DNA of 64,000 nucleotides from Abelmoschus esculentus. Taxonomy: Eukaryota > Streptophyta > Magnoliopsida > Malvales > Malvaceae. Below are positions 39,900 through 50,050 of the stretch, in pieces. The stretch is taken from NCBI GenBank assembly GCA_035048815.1, contig JAUCBN010000004.1, positions 12,366,001 through 12,430,000 of the forward strand. The letters are read 5' to 3'. Positions within the stretch are counted from its first letter, which is position 1, and every line of letters starts with the position of its first letter. The notes below the pieces were generated by a model. The model was given only the letters and a program-made list of their open reading frames with translations, made no database searches and was not told the DNA's origin. The position numbers and the translations under genes were made by a program.

Positions 39900-41204
39900 T
39901 GATGAGTACCTAAAAAGGCTATTATTTACTACTCTTTTCATAGATATTATGCATTCATTATCCACTAATTCGAGCTGATACATAAATTTATTGCCTAATA
40001 ACTGATATTTTGCTGCCACAGCTCACAAAGAAGAAATCTATGTGAAAAATAGTTTTTTTAACATTTTTTGTGCAGTTGCAAGAAACACTGCCGAGGCAGT
40101 AGCATTGCCGAAGGCAGAACCAGTGCCGCGGCAGCAGAAGTTCCAATACTGATGTTAGGCGATTAAAAGAGAAAAATGAGCTGAGGATTTCTGGATAACT
40201 AGCGTTTGGATCGGACTAGAAGAGCTCAAGAAAAAGACAAGTCAAAGGCAACGTGGGAATAGTCTTTTAATTAGAATCAAACTTGGAATTATTATATTTT
40301 TATGACTTGTTCCCTACTCCAAGTTAGATTCTACTTAAAGTTACCCTAGGTCTAAGACTATAAATAGAGAGCCATCCAATGTAATTAGAGAGCCGATTTG
40401 GAGAGAAAGCTTAACCCTAAGAACTTTCATTATGTTCTAAACTATCTTAGGGTTAGGTGAAAGTTCTCGACTATAGTATGGGAAGATTGTATCTTGTTTC
40501 TTGTTCAATATAATAAAAGTATCGAAGTTTTCTTATTATTTATTCTTCACACTTGCATTCAAGCTCGATGGAGAAGTTTGTAAGCCATCCATTTATCTAA
40601 TATCGAGAGAGTTAGATTCACGAAAGGAATAAGAACGGTGTTAGGTAACACTAACTCTAACCTAGGGATAGGTTAAGACATTTCAGAGGCTAAAGAAGTG
40701 TGGGATTGGTTGTCGATTACAAATTGATTCACGCCGATGGGTATCATCAAGGACTGATCTACAACAGTACTTCGACTTAGATATAAGCGAAGGCATCAAA
40801 GGACACTTTGCCGAACTTCGGTAGACTCTGCCCCAAGAGCAAGATATTGTCGCGGCAGAGAATAATATCGCTGCCGAGGGCAGTAAACTGCAGTACTGCC
40901 GAGGCAGTATGGTGACATTATATTGGACAGAAGCAGATCAGTCAACTCTGCTATACGACACAACTGGATCCTTCCCTCTTTCTCAATAATCGACCTCCTT
41001 TTATTTTATCTTTAGTTATCTTAGTTATTAGTTTAATCCAAATCTCATCAATTGTGTTTTTACTTTCTTTTACAGAAGCACGAAGAGGATAAGAAGACAT
41101 ATTAAGTACACCAATCCCTATGGAGATCGATACTTGATAAATACTTATCACTTTATTACTTGACGTGTACACTTGCACTTTATTGCGCTTATTTACACGC
41201 ATCA
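39900..41204 (+). repeat. Athila LTR3
   Basis: TGATGAGTACC...ACGCATCA, 1305 bp, preceded by C2's PPT. No PBS follows, because copia-related sequence begins at 41205. It has fewer CTGCC..GGCAG boxes than LTR1 (about three against five in the 5' cluster) but otherwise matches LTR1 best. Confidence 0.9.
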
Positions 41205-41322
41205 AACATAGCCAGAAAAGAGAGAACTTTGCGGCGGTCTTTGCGGCGGCGGAAAGTTTCCACCTTTCTCCTCCAAACTCCGGCCAAAGGGACCTCCATT
41301 GATAGAGCTCGAAGGATATGAA
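41205..41322. other. Short unassigned GC-rich segment between LTR3 and copia D1
   Basis: 118 bp with TTTGCGGCGG twice. It is not shared with the other copia copy and not part of the Athila LTR. It could be upstream copia sequence or a host fragment. Confidence 0.4.
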
Positions 41323-41756
41323 ATTAACACATAAGTCCATCTTGGTTAAACGCGAAGAATAAACAAGTGATATTCGTCGGTCGAAATATTGGTAATAACT
41401 TTGTTAGGTTGTTCTAATAGGATTAGAAACCTAAAGGCTAAGTATTTGGTTAAGTCATGAGATGACTGAACAAGAGTTGTTCACCAAATGGAGGAGTTAC
41501 ATGAGATGTAATTAGTAAAGGGTTACTTACCTAAATAACCTCTATCCTAAAAGAAAAGCCAAAGCTGATTTAGGAAATTGGTGAATTATGGATCCTCACT
41601 CACTAGAAAAATTTTCGTCAAATTTTTTCGAAATTAAAAACGAGAGGGGTTTTTAATTTTGAACAAAATAGTGGGAGTATTTTATAAACAAAGACCTATT
41701 TATAATATTTCAAATTGGTAAATTTACTTTATATATTTCTATTGTTGTAGATCTAA

Positions 41757-42120
41757 ATGGCAAACAACACTATATCACTACAATCACTCCTTGAGAAGGA
41801 GAAACTCAATGGCATAAACTTCCTTGATTGGTACCACAATTTGAGAATTGTTCTCAAATAGGAAAGAAAGAAATATGTCATTGAACAACCTGTTCCAAAA
41901 GAACCGGCAACTAATGCTTCTAGAGCTGACAAAGACAAATTTAAGCAACATATGGATGACATGTTAGATGTCGGATGTCTTATGCTTGCTACCATGACTC
42001 CTGATCTTCAAAAGCAACATGAGGACATGGTTGCATATGATATAATTCAAAACCTCAAAGAAATATATGAGGAGCAAGCACGTCAGGAGAGGTATGAGAA
42101 CTCTAAAGCTCTATTTTAGT
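41757..42120 (+). pseudogene. D1: Ty1/copia gag, amino-terminal part
   Basis: The ATG at 41757 opens MANNTISLQSLLEKEKLNG, then NFLDWYHNLRIVLK and a TAG. It resumes ERKKYVIEQPVPKEP and FKQHMDDMLDVGCLML, ending at a second TAG (42117-42119). D2 has CAG at both stops, so both arose by C to T change. UBN2-type copia gag, judged by resemblance. Confidence 0.85.
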
Positions 42121-42125
42121 GCAAA

Positions 42126-43871
42126 ATGGTAGAGGGATCTCCTGTAGGAGCTCATGTCATTAAGATGATAGGCTATATCCAAACGTTGGAAAAGCTGGGT
42201 TTTCCTCTCAAGGATGAATTGGCTACTGATGTTATTCTGCAATCGTTGCCGAATAGCTTTAATCAATTTATCCTTAATTTCAACATGAATGAAATTAACA
42301 AAACTTTGCCACAGTTACTTGGCATGTTACGAACTGCTGAGAAAAATATGTCTAAGGGTGGACCTAAGCCCATTCTGATGGTCCGCAAGGACAAAGGAAA
42401 GGGAAAGACAGTGGCAAAGAACAAGGGTAAAGGTAAGCTTATACCCAAAAGACATGATGCACTGAAAACCAAAGGGGGAGTTAGCAAGGAAGGAAAGTGT
42501 TTCCACTGCAATAAGACCAGACACTGGAAAAGAAATTGCCCCATTTACCTTGAAGAGGTCAAGAAGGCAAAAGCAGATGGTGCATCTGCTTCAGGTATTT
42601 ATGTTATCGATGTGAATCTGTCAACATCTTCTTCTTGGGTATTAGATACCGGTTGTGGTTCTGACATTTGTACTTCTGTACAGGGACTGCAAAAGAGAAG
42701 GAATCTAGCTAAGGGAGACGTAGACCTACGAGTGGGAAATGGAGCAAGAGTTGCTGCATTAGCCATAGGAACATACGTTTTATCTTTACCTAGTGGACTT
42801 GATTTACATTTAGAAGATTGTTACTTTGTGCCTAGTTTGACTAAAAACATTATTTCTATTTCTTGTTTGGACAAGATTGGATTTGAGATTATTATTAAGA
42901 ATAATTGTTGTTCTTTTTATCTCGATAATGTTTTTTATGGTTCAACACAATTAGTTAATGGCTTATATATTTTAAATCTAGAAAATGCCATTTATAACAT
43001 AAATACCAAAAGATCAAAAACAAATGACTCAAATCAAACTTATCTCTGGAATTGTCGTTTAGGTCATATAAGTGAGAAACGCATATCAAGACTCCATAAA
43101 GATGGATTCTTAGATTCATTTGTTTTCGAACAACTGGATGTATGTGAATCTTGCTTATTGGGAAAAATGACTAAGGCTCCTTTTAATGGTAAAAGTGAGC
43201 GAGCAAGTGATTTGTTGGGATTAATACATAGTGATGTATGTGGACCAATGAACACACAAGCTAGAGGTGGATTTCAGTACTTCATCACTTTCACTGATGA
43301 CTTCAGTCGATATGGTTACATTTACCTTATGCGCCATAAATCTGAGGCTATCGAAAAATTTAAAGAATTCAAGAATGAAGTACAAAATCAATTAGGCAAG
43401 AGTATTAAAGCACTTCGATCAGATCGAGGTGGAGAATACTTAAGCATAGAATTTGATGAACTCCTTAAAGAATGTGGGATTGTCTCACAACTTACTCCAC
43501 CAGGTACACCACAGTGGAATGGAGTTTCTGAAAGGAGAAATCGAACTTTGTTAGACATGGTTCGATCAATGATGAGTCATAGTGATCTTCAGACTTCTTT
43601 TTGGGGACATGCACTAGAAACAACTGCTTTCACTTTAAATCGTGTACCGTCTAAATCTGTTCAAAAGACACCATATGAGATATGGACTGGAAAACGTCCT
43701 AGTATGTCTTTTATGAAGATTTGGGGTTGCGAAGCATATGTCAAACATCAGATGTCTACAAAGCTCGAACACAAATCTCATAAGTGTAATTTTGTTGGAT
43801 ATCCCAAAGAAACTAAGGGATATTATTTCTTTAACCCTAAAAAGAACAAAGTGTTTGTTGCTCGAACATGA
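42126..43871 (+). CDS. D1: copia gag zinc knuckle, protease and integrase
   Basis: 581-residue open frame. Visible in order: gag C-terminal part (LGFPLKDELATDVILQSLP); zinc knuckle CFHCNKTRHWKRNC, with R where G is usual; protease SSWVLDTGCGSDIC; the GAG-pre-integrase zinc segment (LWNCRLGHISEKRISRLHKD, CESCLLGK); integrase core with the D, D, E residues in HSDVCGPM, TDDFSRYGYIYLM and LRSDRGGEYLSIEF, followed by TPPGTPQWNGVSERRNRTL. It stops with TGA at 43869-43871, where D2 reads GGA (RTGVF), so the ancestral frame continued into RT. Part of a single copia polyprotein made into virus-like particle proteins. Confidence 0.9.
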   Translation: MVEGSPVGAHVIKMIGYIQTLEKLGFPLKDELATDVILQSLPNSFNQFILNFNMNEINKTLPQLLGMLRTAEKNMSKGGPKPILMVRKDKGKGKTVAKNKGKGKLIPKRHDALKTKGGVSKEGKCFHCNKTRHWKRNCPIYLEEVKKAKADGASASGIYVIDVNLSTSSSWVLDTGCGSDICTSVQGLQKRRNLAKGDVDLRVGNGARVAALAIGTYVLSLPSGLDLHLEDCYFVPSLTKNIISISCLDKIGFEIIIKNNCCSFYLDNVFYGSTQLVNGLYILNLENAIYNINTKRSKTNDSNQTYLWNCRLGHISEKRISRLHKDGFLDSFVFEQLDVCESCLLGKMTKAPFNGKSERASDLLGLIHSDVCGPMNTQARGGFQYFITFTDDFSRYGYIYLMRHKSEAIEKFKEFKNEVQNQLGKSIKALRSDRGGEYLSIEFDELLKECGIVSQLTPPGTPQWNGVSERRNRTLLDMVRSMMSHSDLQTSFWGHALETTAFTLNRVPSKSVQKTPYEIWTGKRPSMSFMKIWGCEAYVKHQMSTKLEHKSHKCNFVGYPKETKGYYFFNPKKNKVFVART

Positions 43872-45175
43872 GTTTTTCTCGAAAGAGAATTTCTCAATAA
43901 GAAAGGAAAGGGTAGAGACACTGAACTTGGAGAAGTTCAAGAACAACAATTCACTGAACCTGAAATTGAACATGTTCCACAAATTGTTGAGGAACAGTCA
44001 ACAGATTTAGAAACACAACCACTGCGCAGGTCCACAAGAGAACACCATGCACCTGAGAGATATGGATTTCTCATTACCATGCATGGAGATGTTCTCATTA
44101 TGGATCAAGATGAGCCAAGAACTTATCAAGAGGAAGTATCGAGCCCAGACTCTGAGAAATGGCTTGAGGCCATGAAATCTGAGATGGAATCCATGTCAGT
44201 CAACCAAGTATGGACTTTGGTTGAATCACCTGAAGGGGTAAAACCTATAGTGTGTAAATGGGTTTTCAAGAAGAAAACCGACATGGATGGAAACGTACAA
44301 ACATACAAGGGGCGACTAGTCGCTAAAGGTTTTCGACAAGTTCATGGTATTGACTATGATGAAACTTTCTCCCCTGTAGCTATGTTTAAATCCATCCGGA
44401 TCTTGCTTGCTATAGCTGCATTCCATGATTATGAAATTTAGCAAATGGACGTCAAAACCGCTTTCCTTAATGGAAAACTTGATGAGGATGTGTATATGAC
44501 ACAACCAGAAGGTTTTGTCACTCCAGGAAATGCTGGAAAGGTTTGTAAGCTACAAAGGTCCATTTATGGACTAAAGCAAGCTTCTCGAAGCTGGAATCTT
44601 CGTTTCAATGATGCGATCAAAGAGTTTTGTTTTATCAAGAACGAAGATGAGCCTTGTGTTTACAAGAAGACTAGTGGGAGCATTGTTTCTTTCCTAATCT
44701 TGTATATAGATGACATACTTCTTATAGGAAACGATATACCTACCTTACAGTCAGTTAAGACTTGGTTAAGTAATTGTTTCTCTATGAAAGATTTGGGTGA
44801 GGCAGCATATATCTTAGGGGTTAAGATCTATAGAGATAGACCTAGACGACTTCTAGGTCTGAGTCAAAGTACATATATAGACAAAGTTCTAAAGAGATTC
44901 AATATGGAAGAATCCAAGAAAGAATTCTTACCTATGAGACATGGTATATCTCTTTCAAAGAAAATGTGTCCTTCAACTCCACAAGAAAGAGAACGAATGA
45001 GTAAGATTCCATAGGCTTCGGCTATTGGTTCTATCATGTATACCATGATATGTACTCGACCAGATGTATCGTATGCCTTAAGCATGACAAGTCGATATCA
45101 AGTAAACCCTGGTGAAAGTCACTGGGTAGCAGTCAAAAACATCCTTAAGTACTTGAAGAAAGAAAAGCAAACTTG
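43872..45175 (+). pseudogene. D1: copia reverse transcriptase, broken by stops, RNase H absent
   Basis: Frames 44079-44441 and 44445-45014 give the copia RT: WLEAMKSEMESMSVNQVWTL, KGRLVAKGFRQVHGIDYDET, QMDVKTAFLNGKLDEDVYM and catalytic YIDDILLIGND. TAG at 44439 and at 45012 interrupt it; RT-like text (GSIMYTMICTRPDVSYALSM) continues to about 45175 and then fades. RNase H is not present in this copy, though D2 keeps part of it. No frame lesion was noted before 45012, only stops. Confidence 0.88.
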
Positions 45176-45344
45176 AAAAATGGTTTTCCAAGCTGAGAAC
45201 ACTAGCGGAACACTTTATTATTCCCACTGAAGCTAGTACGCAATGAAGACCAATTCGCAAGCTAACCTATGACATCCAATAGCAGAGACAAAAAGAAGGA
45301 TAGCTACTGAAGCATAGGAGAACCAATATTGATAAGAACATCAC

Positions 45345-45570
45345 TTAAGCTATTTCTGTAGTAGCGAGAATAGTATGTACGGTCGCTCAAGACCTTTGGT
45401 CTCTACCCGGACCCGATGAAAAAAATGGGATCACTTCTTATGGGTTCGTTGAGAATGATTCTGATCTAGTTCATGGCCTATTAGAAGTAGAAGGCGCTCT
45501 GGTGGGATCCTCACGGACAGAAAAAGATTGCGGTCAGTTTGATAATGATCGAGTGACATTGCTTCTTCGG
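45345..45570 (+). pseudogene. ycf2: Plastid-derived ycf2 fragment (NUPT)
   Basis: A plus frame reads SLPGPDEKNGITSYGFVEND, DLVHGLLEVEGALVGSSRTE and KDCGQFDNDRVTLLLR, which I recognise as the C-terminal region of plastid Ycf2. The match stops at 45570, where the plastid gene would continue with PEPR but here reads FIE and stop. The left limit is uncertain (45345-45385). It is almost undamaged, so the transfer is recent or the sequence passed through the element. It lies between D1's RT remnant and copia LTR-like DNA. It is not functional in the nucleus. Confidence 0.8.
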
Positions 45571-46924
45571 TTTATTGAATAAAGGCATTGCCATTATTGT
45601 TTTCAGATATATGTGTCACATAAACTGAGAAACGATAAGGTCCATATAATAATATATGTATTATTATTAAAAGATCCTTAGTCAAGTATTATTATGGGTA
45701 TGGACAATAATAATACGCTTAAGACTATCATGTGATTAATTGATGACAATAAGTTATCATTGACATAGAGATGTCAGAATTAATACATGAATATATTAGT
45801 AGAGAATAATATATTCGATTGACCCACTATGAGCATATATCTTGGATTATTATGTGACGGTCACGATATTACTCATAGTGACAACTATATGAATGATCCT
45901 TAGACTTGAGATTATTACTATCTCAATATGTGTTATTTTATGTCTTGATACAGTTAAACGTGTTTCGTAATTAGTTACACTATAAAAACTGACATGGACA
46001 TATTACAATATATGTAGTGAGATGTGAATAATCAAGATAGGATTTGTCCTTCCTACATAATAGGAAGATATATCAAAGGCCACTTGATTGAGTGAGACTA
46101 GAAATGCATGGCCATGCTTGAATACGTTGATATGAGATATCACAAATTATTCATTAAAGTGGTCTACTCTAGATATCAAGAAACATTAAAATAGGCTATA
46201 CAAGTGTGACTATTCCAAGACTTGTGCCTATTAAAGATATAAAAGGACAAAAGGATATAATACATTAAAAGAGTTGGTCACGGACATGATACATCGAATC
46301 ACGATCTCTTGTAACTTAGATGACAATGATATATTGCTAGATGTCACTCATTGTTTTTAATATTAGAATTATTCTAATATTATTACTAACGTTACAATGA
46401 GCCTACAGGGTCACACCCAATGGTTGAAACGGAGCAAAAATATATATATGTATAAGTAGATTATATTTAATCCCGAATTTTAAATATAAAGGATATAATT
46501 AAAGTAATTATATCCCTTTTCAAATTCGAATTAAATATAGATTCTGAAAATTGAGGAAATAATAATATTAATTATTTCCTAAACAAACTCGAAATCAAAC
46601 TCTTATACCTAGGGTTATACCTATATAAAGGATCTTTTGGTCTAGCAGCCAATACAGAGAATTCCGAATTCCAAACTCTAGAATCACGAAAAACAATTTT
46701 TCGAGATTTGCTCTCTTAACCAGGTGAACTGAGTAGAGGCCGAGACGATATTCGTGAAGGCTAAAGATTCGAATTGTCAAACGATCGTGATTGTAGCAAA
46801 TCCAGTTACTGCTTTTTGCTGCTTATCAAGGAACCCAATGTAAGTTATCGTAACTCTTCCTCCCGATTTCGGATTAAACGTACATGGATTACTGGAAAGA
46901 CCGTCGTAATTTTGTTCCGCTGCA
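45571..46924 (+). repeat. Probable copia 3' noncoding region and LTR
   Basis: Begins TTTATTGAATAAAGGC and is AT-rich, with no frame. CTATATAAAG at 46621-46630 looks like an LTR TATA box. TTTTGTTCCGCTGCA ends at 46924, a plausible LTR end in CA. No second copy lies in the window, so both limits are tentative. Confidence 0.45.
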
Positions 46925-46949
46925 CCATGGGGTGTGCCGGCGGTCACAA

Positions 46950-47206
46950 CACTGGGTTCCTTTGCTTGTGCAATGGCTCCATTTTTGTCACAACGGAGTT
47001 CAATAGCATCTGATATGCTTGGAACAACCCCTAGTTCAGATATGAACTTTTTGATCCAAACAGCTTCCTTTGCTACTTCACTGGCTGCAATATACCCAGC
47101 CTCTGTCGTAGAATCAGCTACTGTATCTTCCTTAGAGCTTTTCCAGCTTACAGCACCTCCGTTAAGACAAAACACAAATCCGGATTGCGATCTTGAGTAT
47201 GTTTAG
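46950..47206 (-). pseudogene. D2: copia RNase H fragment joined to RT by a deletion
   Basis: The minus frame reads QSGFVFCLNGGAVSWKSSKE, TVADSTTEAGYIAASEVAKE and AVWIKKFISELG, then CDKNGAIAQAKEP, the RNase H of copia elements. It is cut at about 46960 by LTR-like DNA. Upstream it is fused near 47200 to AMFKP of RT, so the RT catalytic centre is deleted in D2. Confidence 0.85.
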
Positions 47207-48551
47207 GGTTTAAACATAGCTACAGGGGAGAAAGTTTCGTCATAGTCAATACCATGAACTTGTCGAAAACCTTCAGCGACTAGTCGCCCCTTGTATGTTT
47301 GTACGTTTCCATCCATGTCGGTTTTCTTCTTGGAAACCCATTTACACACTATAGGTTTTACCCCTTCAGGTGATTCAACCAAAGTCCATACTTGGTTGAC
47401 TGACATGGATTGCATCTCAGATTTCATGGCCTCAAGCCATTTCTCAGAGTCTGGGCTCGATACTGCCTCTTGATAAGTTCTTGGCTCATCTTGATCCATA
47501 ATGAGAACATCTCCATGCGTGGTAATGAGAAATCCATATCTCTCAAGTACATGGAGTTCTCTTGTGGACCTGCGCAGTGGTTGTGTTTCTAAATCTGTTG
47601 ACTGTTCCTCAACAATTTGTGGAACATGTTCAATCTCAGGTTCAGTGAATTGTTGTTCTTGAACTTCTCCAAGTTCAATGTCTCTACCCTTTCCTTTCTG
47701 ATTGAGAAATTCTCTTTCGAGAAAAACTCCTGTTCGAGCAACAAACACTTTGTTCTCTTTAAGGTTAAAGAAATAATATCCTTTAGTTTCTTTGGGATAT
47801 CCAACAAAATTACACTTATGAGATTTGGGTTTAGTTCGAGCAACAAACCATATCGACTAAAGTCAAAGGTGAAAGTGATGAAGTACTGAAATCCACCTCT
47901 AGCTTGTGTGTTCATTGGTCCACATACATCACTATGTATTAATCCCAATAAATCACTTGCTCGCTCACTTTTACCATTAAAAGGAGCCTTAGTCAATTTT
48001 CCTAATAAGCAAGATTCACATACATCCAATTGTTCGAAAACAAATGAATCTAAGAATCCATCTTTATGGAGTCTTGATATGCGTTTCTCACTTATATGGC
48101 CTAAACGACAATTCCAGAGATAAGTTTGATTTGAGTCATTTGTTTTTGATCTTTTGGTATTTATGTTATAAATGACATTTTCTAGATTTAAAATATATAA
48201 GCCATTAACCAATTGTGTTGAACCATAAAAAACATTATCGAGATAAAAGGAATAACAATTATTCTTAATAATAATCTCAAATCCAATCTTGTCCAAACAA
48301 GAAATAGAAATAATGTTTTTAGTCAAACTAGGCACAAAGTAACAATCTTCTAAATGTAAATCAAGTCCACTAGGTAAAGATAAAACGTATGTTACTATAG
48401 CTAATGCAGCAACTCTTGCTCCATTTCCCACTCGTAGGTCTACGTCTCCCTTAGCTAGATTCCTTCTCTTTTGCAGTCCCTGTACAAAAGTACAAATGTA
48501 AGAACCACAACCGGTATCTAATACCCAAGAAGAAGATGTTAACAGATTCAC
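47203..48551 (-). pseudogene. D2: copia protease, truncated integrase and RT amino part
   Basis: Minus frames 47589-48551 and 47203-47748. The first has SSWVLDTGCGSYICTF (protease) and the integrase zinc segment. It then jumps from TFDFSRYG directly to sequence equivalent to HKSHKCNFVGYPKE, losing ~450 bp with two of the three catalytic acidic residues. At the junction (47834-47848) sits a 15-base copy of 47732-47746. The second frame has the RT start (VNQVWTLVESPEGVKP, GRLVAEGFRQVHGIDYDE) ending at FKP. Confidence 0.85.
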
Positions 48552-48648
48552 ATCGATAACATAAATACCTGAAGCAGATGCACCATCTGTTTTTGCCTTC
48601 TTGACCTCTTCAAGGTAAATGGGGCAATTTCTTTTCCAGTGTCCGGTC

Positions 48649-49395
48649 TTATAGCAGTGGAAACATTTTCCTTGCTAACTCCCCTTTGGTTTTCAGTGCA
48701 TCATGTCTTTTGGGTATAAGCTTACCTTTACCCTTGTACTTTGCCACTGCCTTTCCCTTTCCTTTGTCCTTGCGGACCATCAGAATGGGCTTAGGTCCAC
48801 CCTTAGACATATTTTTCTCAGCAATTCGTAACATGCCAAGTAACTGTGACAAAGTTTTGTTAATTTCATTCATGTTGAAATTAAGGACAAATTGATTGAA
48901 GCTATTCGGCAACGATTGCAGAATAACATCAGTAGCCAATTCATCCTTGAGAGGAAAACCTAGCTTTTCCAACGTTTGGATATAGCCTATCATCTTAATG
49001 ACATGAGCTCCTACAAGAGATCCCTCTACCATTTTGCACTGAAATAGAGCTTTAGAGGTCTCATACCTCTCTTGACGTGCTTGCTCCTCATTTCTTTGAG
49101 GTTTTGAATCATTTCATATGCAACCATGTCCTCATGTTGCTTTTGAAGATCAGGAGTAATGGTAGCAAGCATAAGACATCCGACATCTAACATGTCATCC
49201 ATATGTTGCTTAAATTTGTCTTTGTCAGCTCTAGAAGCATTAGTTGCCGGTTCTTTTGGAACAGGTTGTTCAATGACATTCTTTTCTTTCCTGTTTGAGA
49301 ACAATTCTCAAATTGCGATACCAATCAAGGAAGTTTATGCCATTGAGTTTCTCCTTCTCAAGGAGTGATCGCAGTGATATAGTGTTGTTTGCCAT
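48649..49395 (-). pseudogene. D2: copia gag
   Basis: ATG at 49395 on the minus strand. Frames 49026-49304 and 48649-49032 carry FKQHMDDMLDVGCLML, LGFPLKDELATDVILQSLP and NEINKTLSQLLGMLRIAEKN. Frame lesions occur near 49300, 49070 and 48665; the last falls beside the zinc knuckle. It corresponds to D1 41757-42500. Confidence 0.82.
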
Positions 49396-49828
49396 TTAGA
49401 TCTACAACAATAGAAATATATAAAGTAAATTTACCAATTTGAAATATTATAAATAGGTCTTTGTTTATAAAATACTCCCACTATTTTGTTCAAAATTAAA
49501 AACCCCTCTCGTTTTTAATTTCGGAAAAATTCGACAAAATTTTTCTAGTGAGTGAGGATCCATAATTCACCAATTTCCTAAATCAGCTTTGGCTTTTCTT
49601 TTAGGATAGAGGTTATTTAGGTAAGTAACCCTTTACTAATTACATTTCACGTAACTCCTCCATTTGGTGAACAACTCTTGTTCAGTCATCTCATGACTTA
49701 ACCAAATACTTAGCCTTTAGGTTTCTAATCCTATTAGAACAACCTAACTAAGTTATTACCAATATTTCGACCGATGAATATCACTTGTTTATTCTTCGCG
49801 TTTAACCAAGATGGACTTATGTGTTAAT

Positions 49829-50050
49829 GCTTTGGAAAAACCCACATAAGATCGATCAAGGCCTTAACGAGGGTAAATATTGGATGGCTAATTTTAACTT
49901 AGATTAATTTGAGGGAAAAGATTAAATATCTCATCGTTATTTCTTTTAATCTGGCCCTTATTGATCTCATCAATATATGCGAGTAGAAGATATATATCAT
50001 ACATTGCATCACATACATGATAGATATAAAATAAAAGGATTGCAATGGTC
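49829..50050 (-). other. Sequence between D2 and C3 gag, likely more copia 5' region
   Basis: No frame. It follows D2's arm without a visible break and ends where C3 gag starts (about 50050). It probably belongs to the copia 5' non-coding part that D1 lost, but there is no second copy to confirm it. Confidence 0.35.

Larger units (their letters stand above)
34025..41204 (+). mobile_element. C2: non-autonomous Athila derivative (LTR2 to LTR3)
   Basis: Has 5' LTR, PBS (35376), leader, two small gag/RT-leader-like ORFs, an intergenic region with a TATA motif, the env-position ORF (37488-39017), a 3'UTR with three hairpins, PPT (39887-39899) and 3' LTR. It lacks the gag core domain, protease, RT, RNase H and integrase, so it would need proteins in trans. 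LTR2 and LTR3 are not the most similar pair, which makes a recombinant origin possible. Confidence 0.8.
41323..49828. repeat. Large imperfect inverted repeat of two Ty1/copia copies (D1 plus, D2 minus)
   Basis: The arms start at ATTAACACATAAG (41323) and its reverse complement (ending 49828). They correspond through 41323-~44390 and 49828-~47206. D2's arm is ~0.45 kb shorter because of an integrase deletion. The spacer (44391-47205) holds D1's RT, a ycf2 fragment, LTR-like DNA and D2's RNase H. The arms look ~97% identical where compared. Confidence 0.88.

Noticed and set aside
34025..41204. C2 as a clean insertion with target duplication
   Set aside because: ATGGC on the left and AACAT on the right do not match, and LTR2 is less like LTR3 than LTR1 is.
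45345..45570. ycf2 fragment as evidence that the window is plastid DNA
   Set aside because: Only about 200 bp match, flanked on both sides by nuclear retrotransposon sequence.
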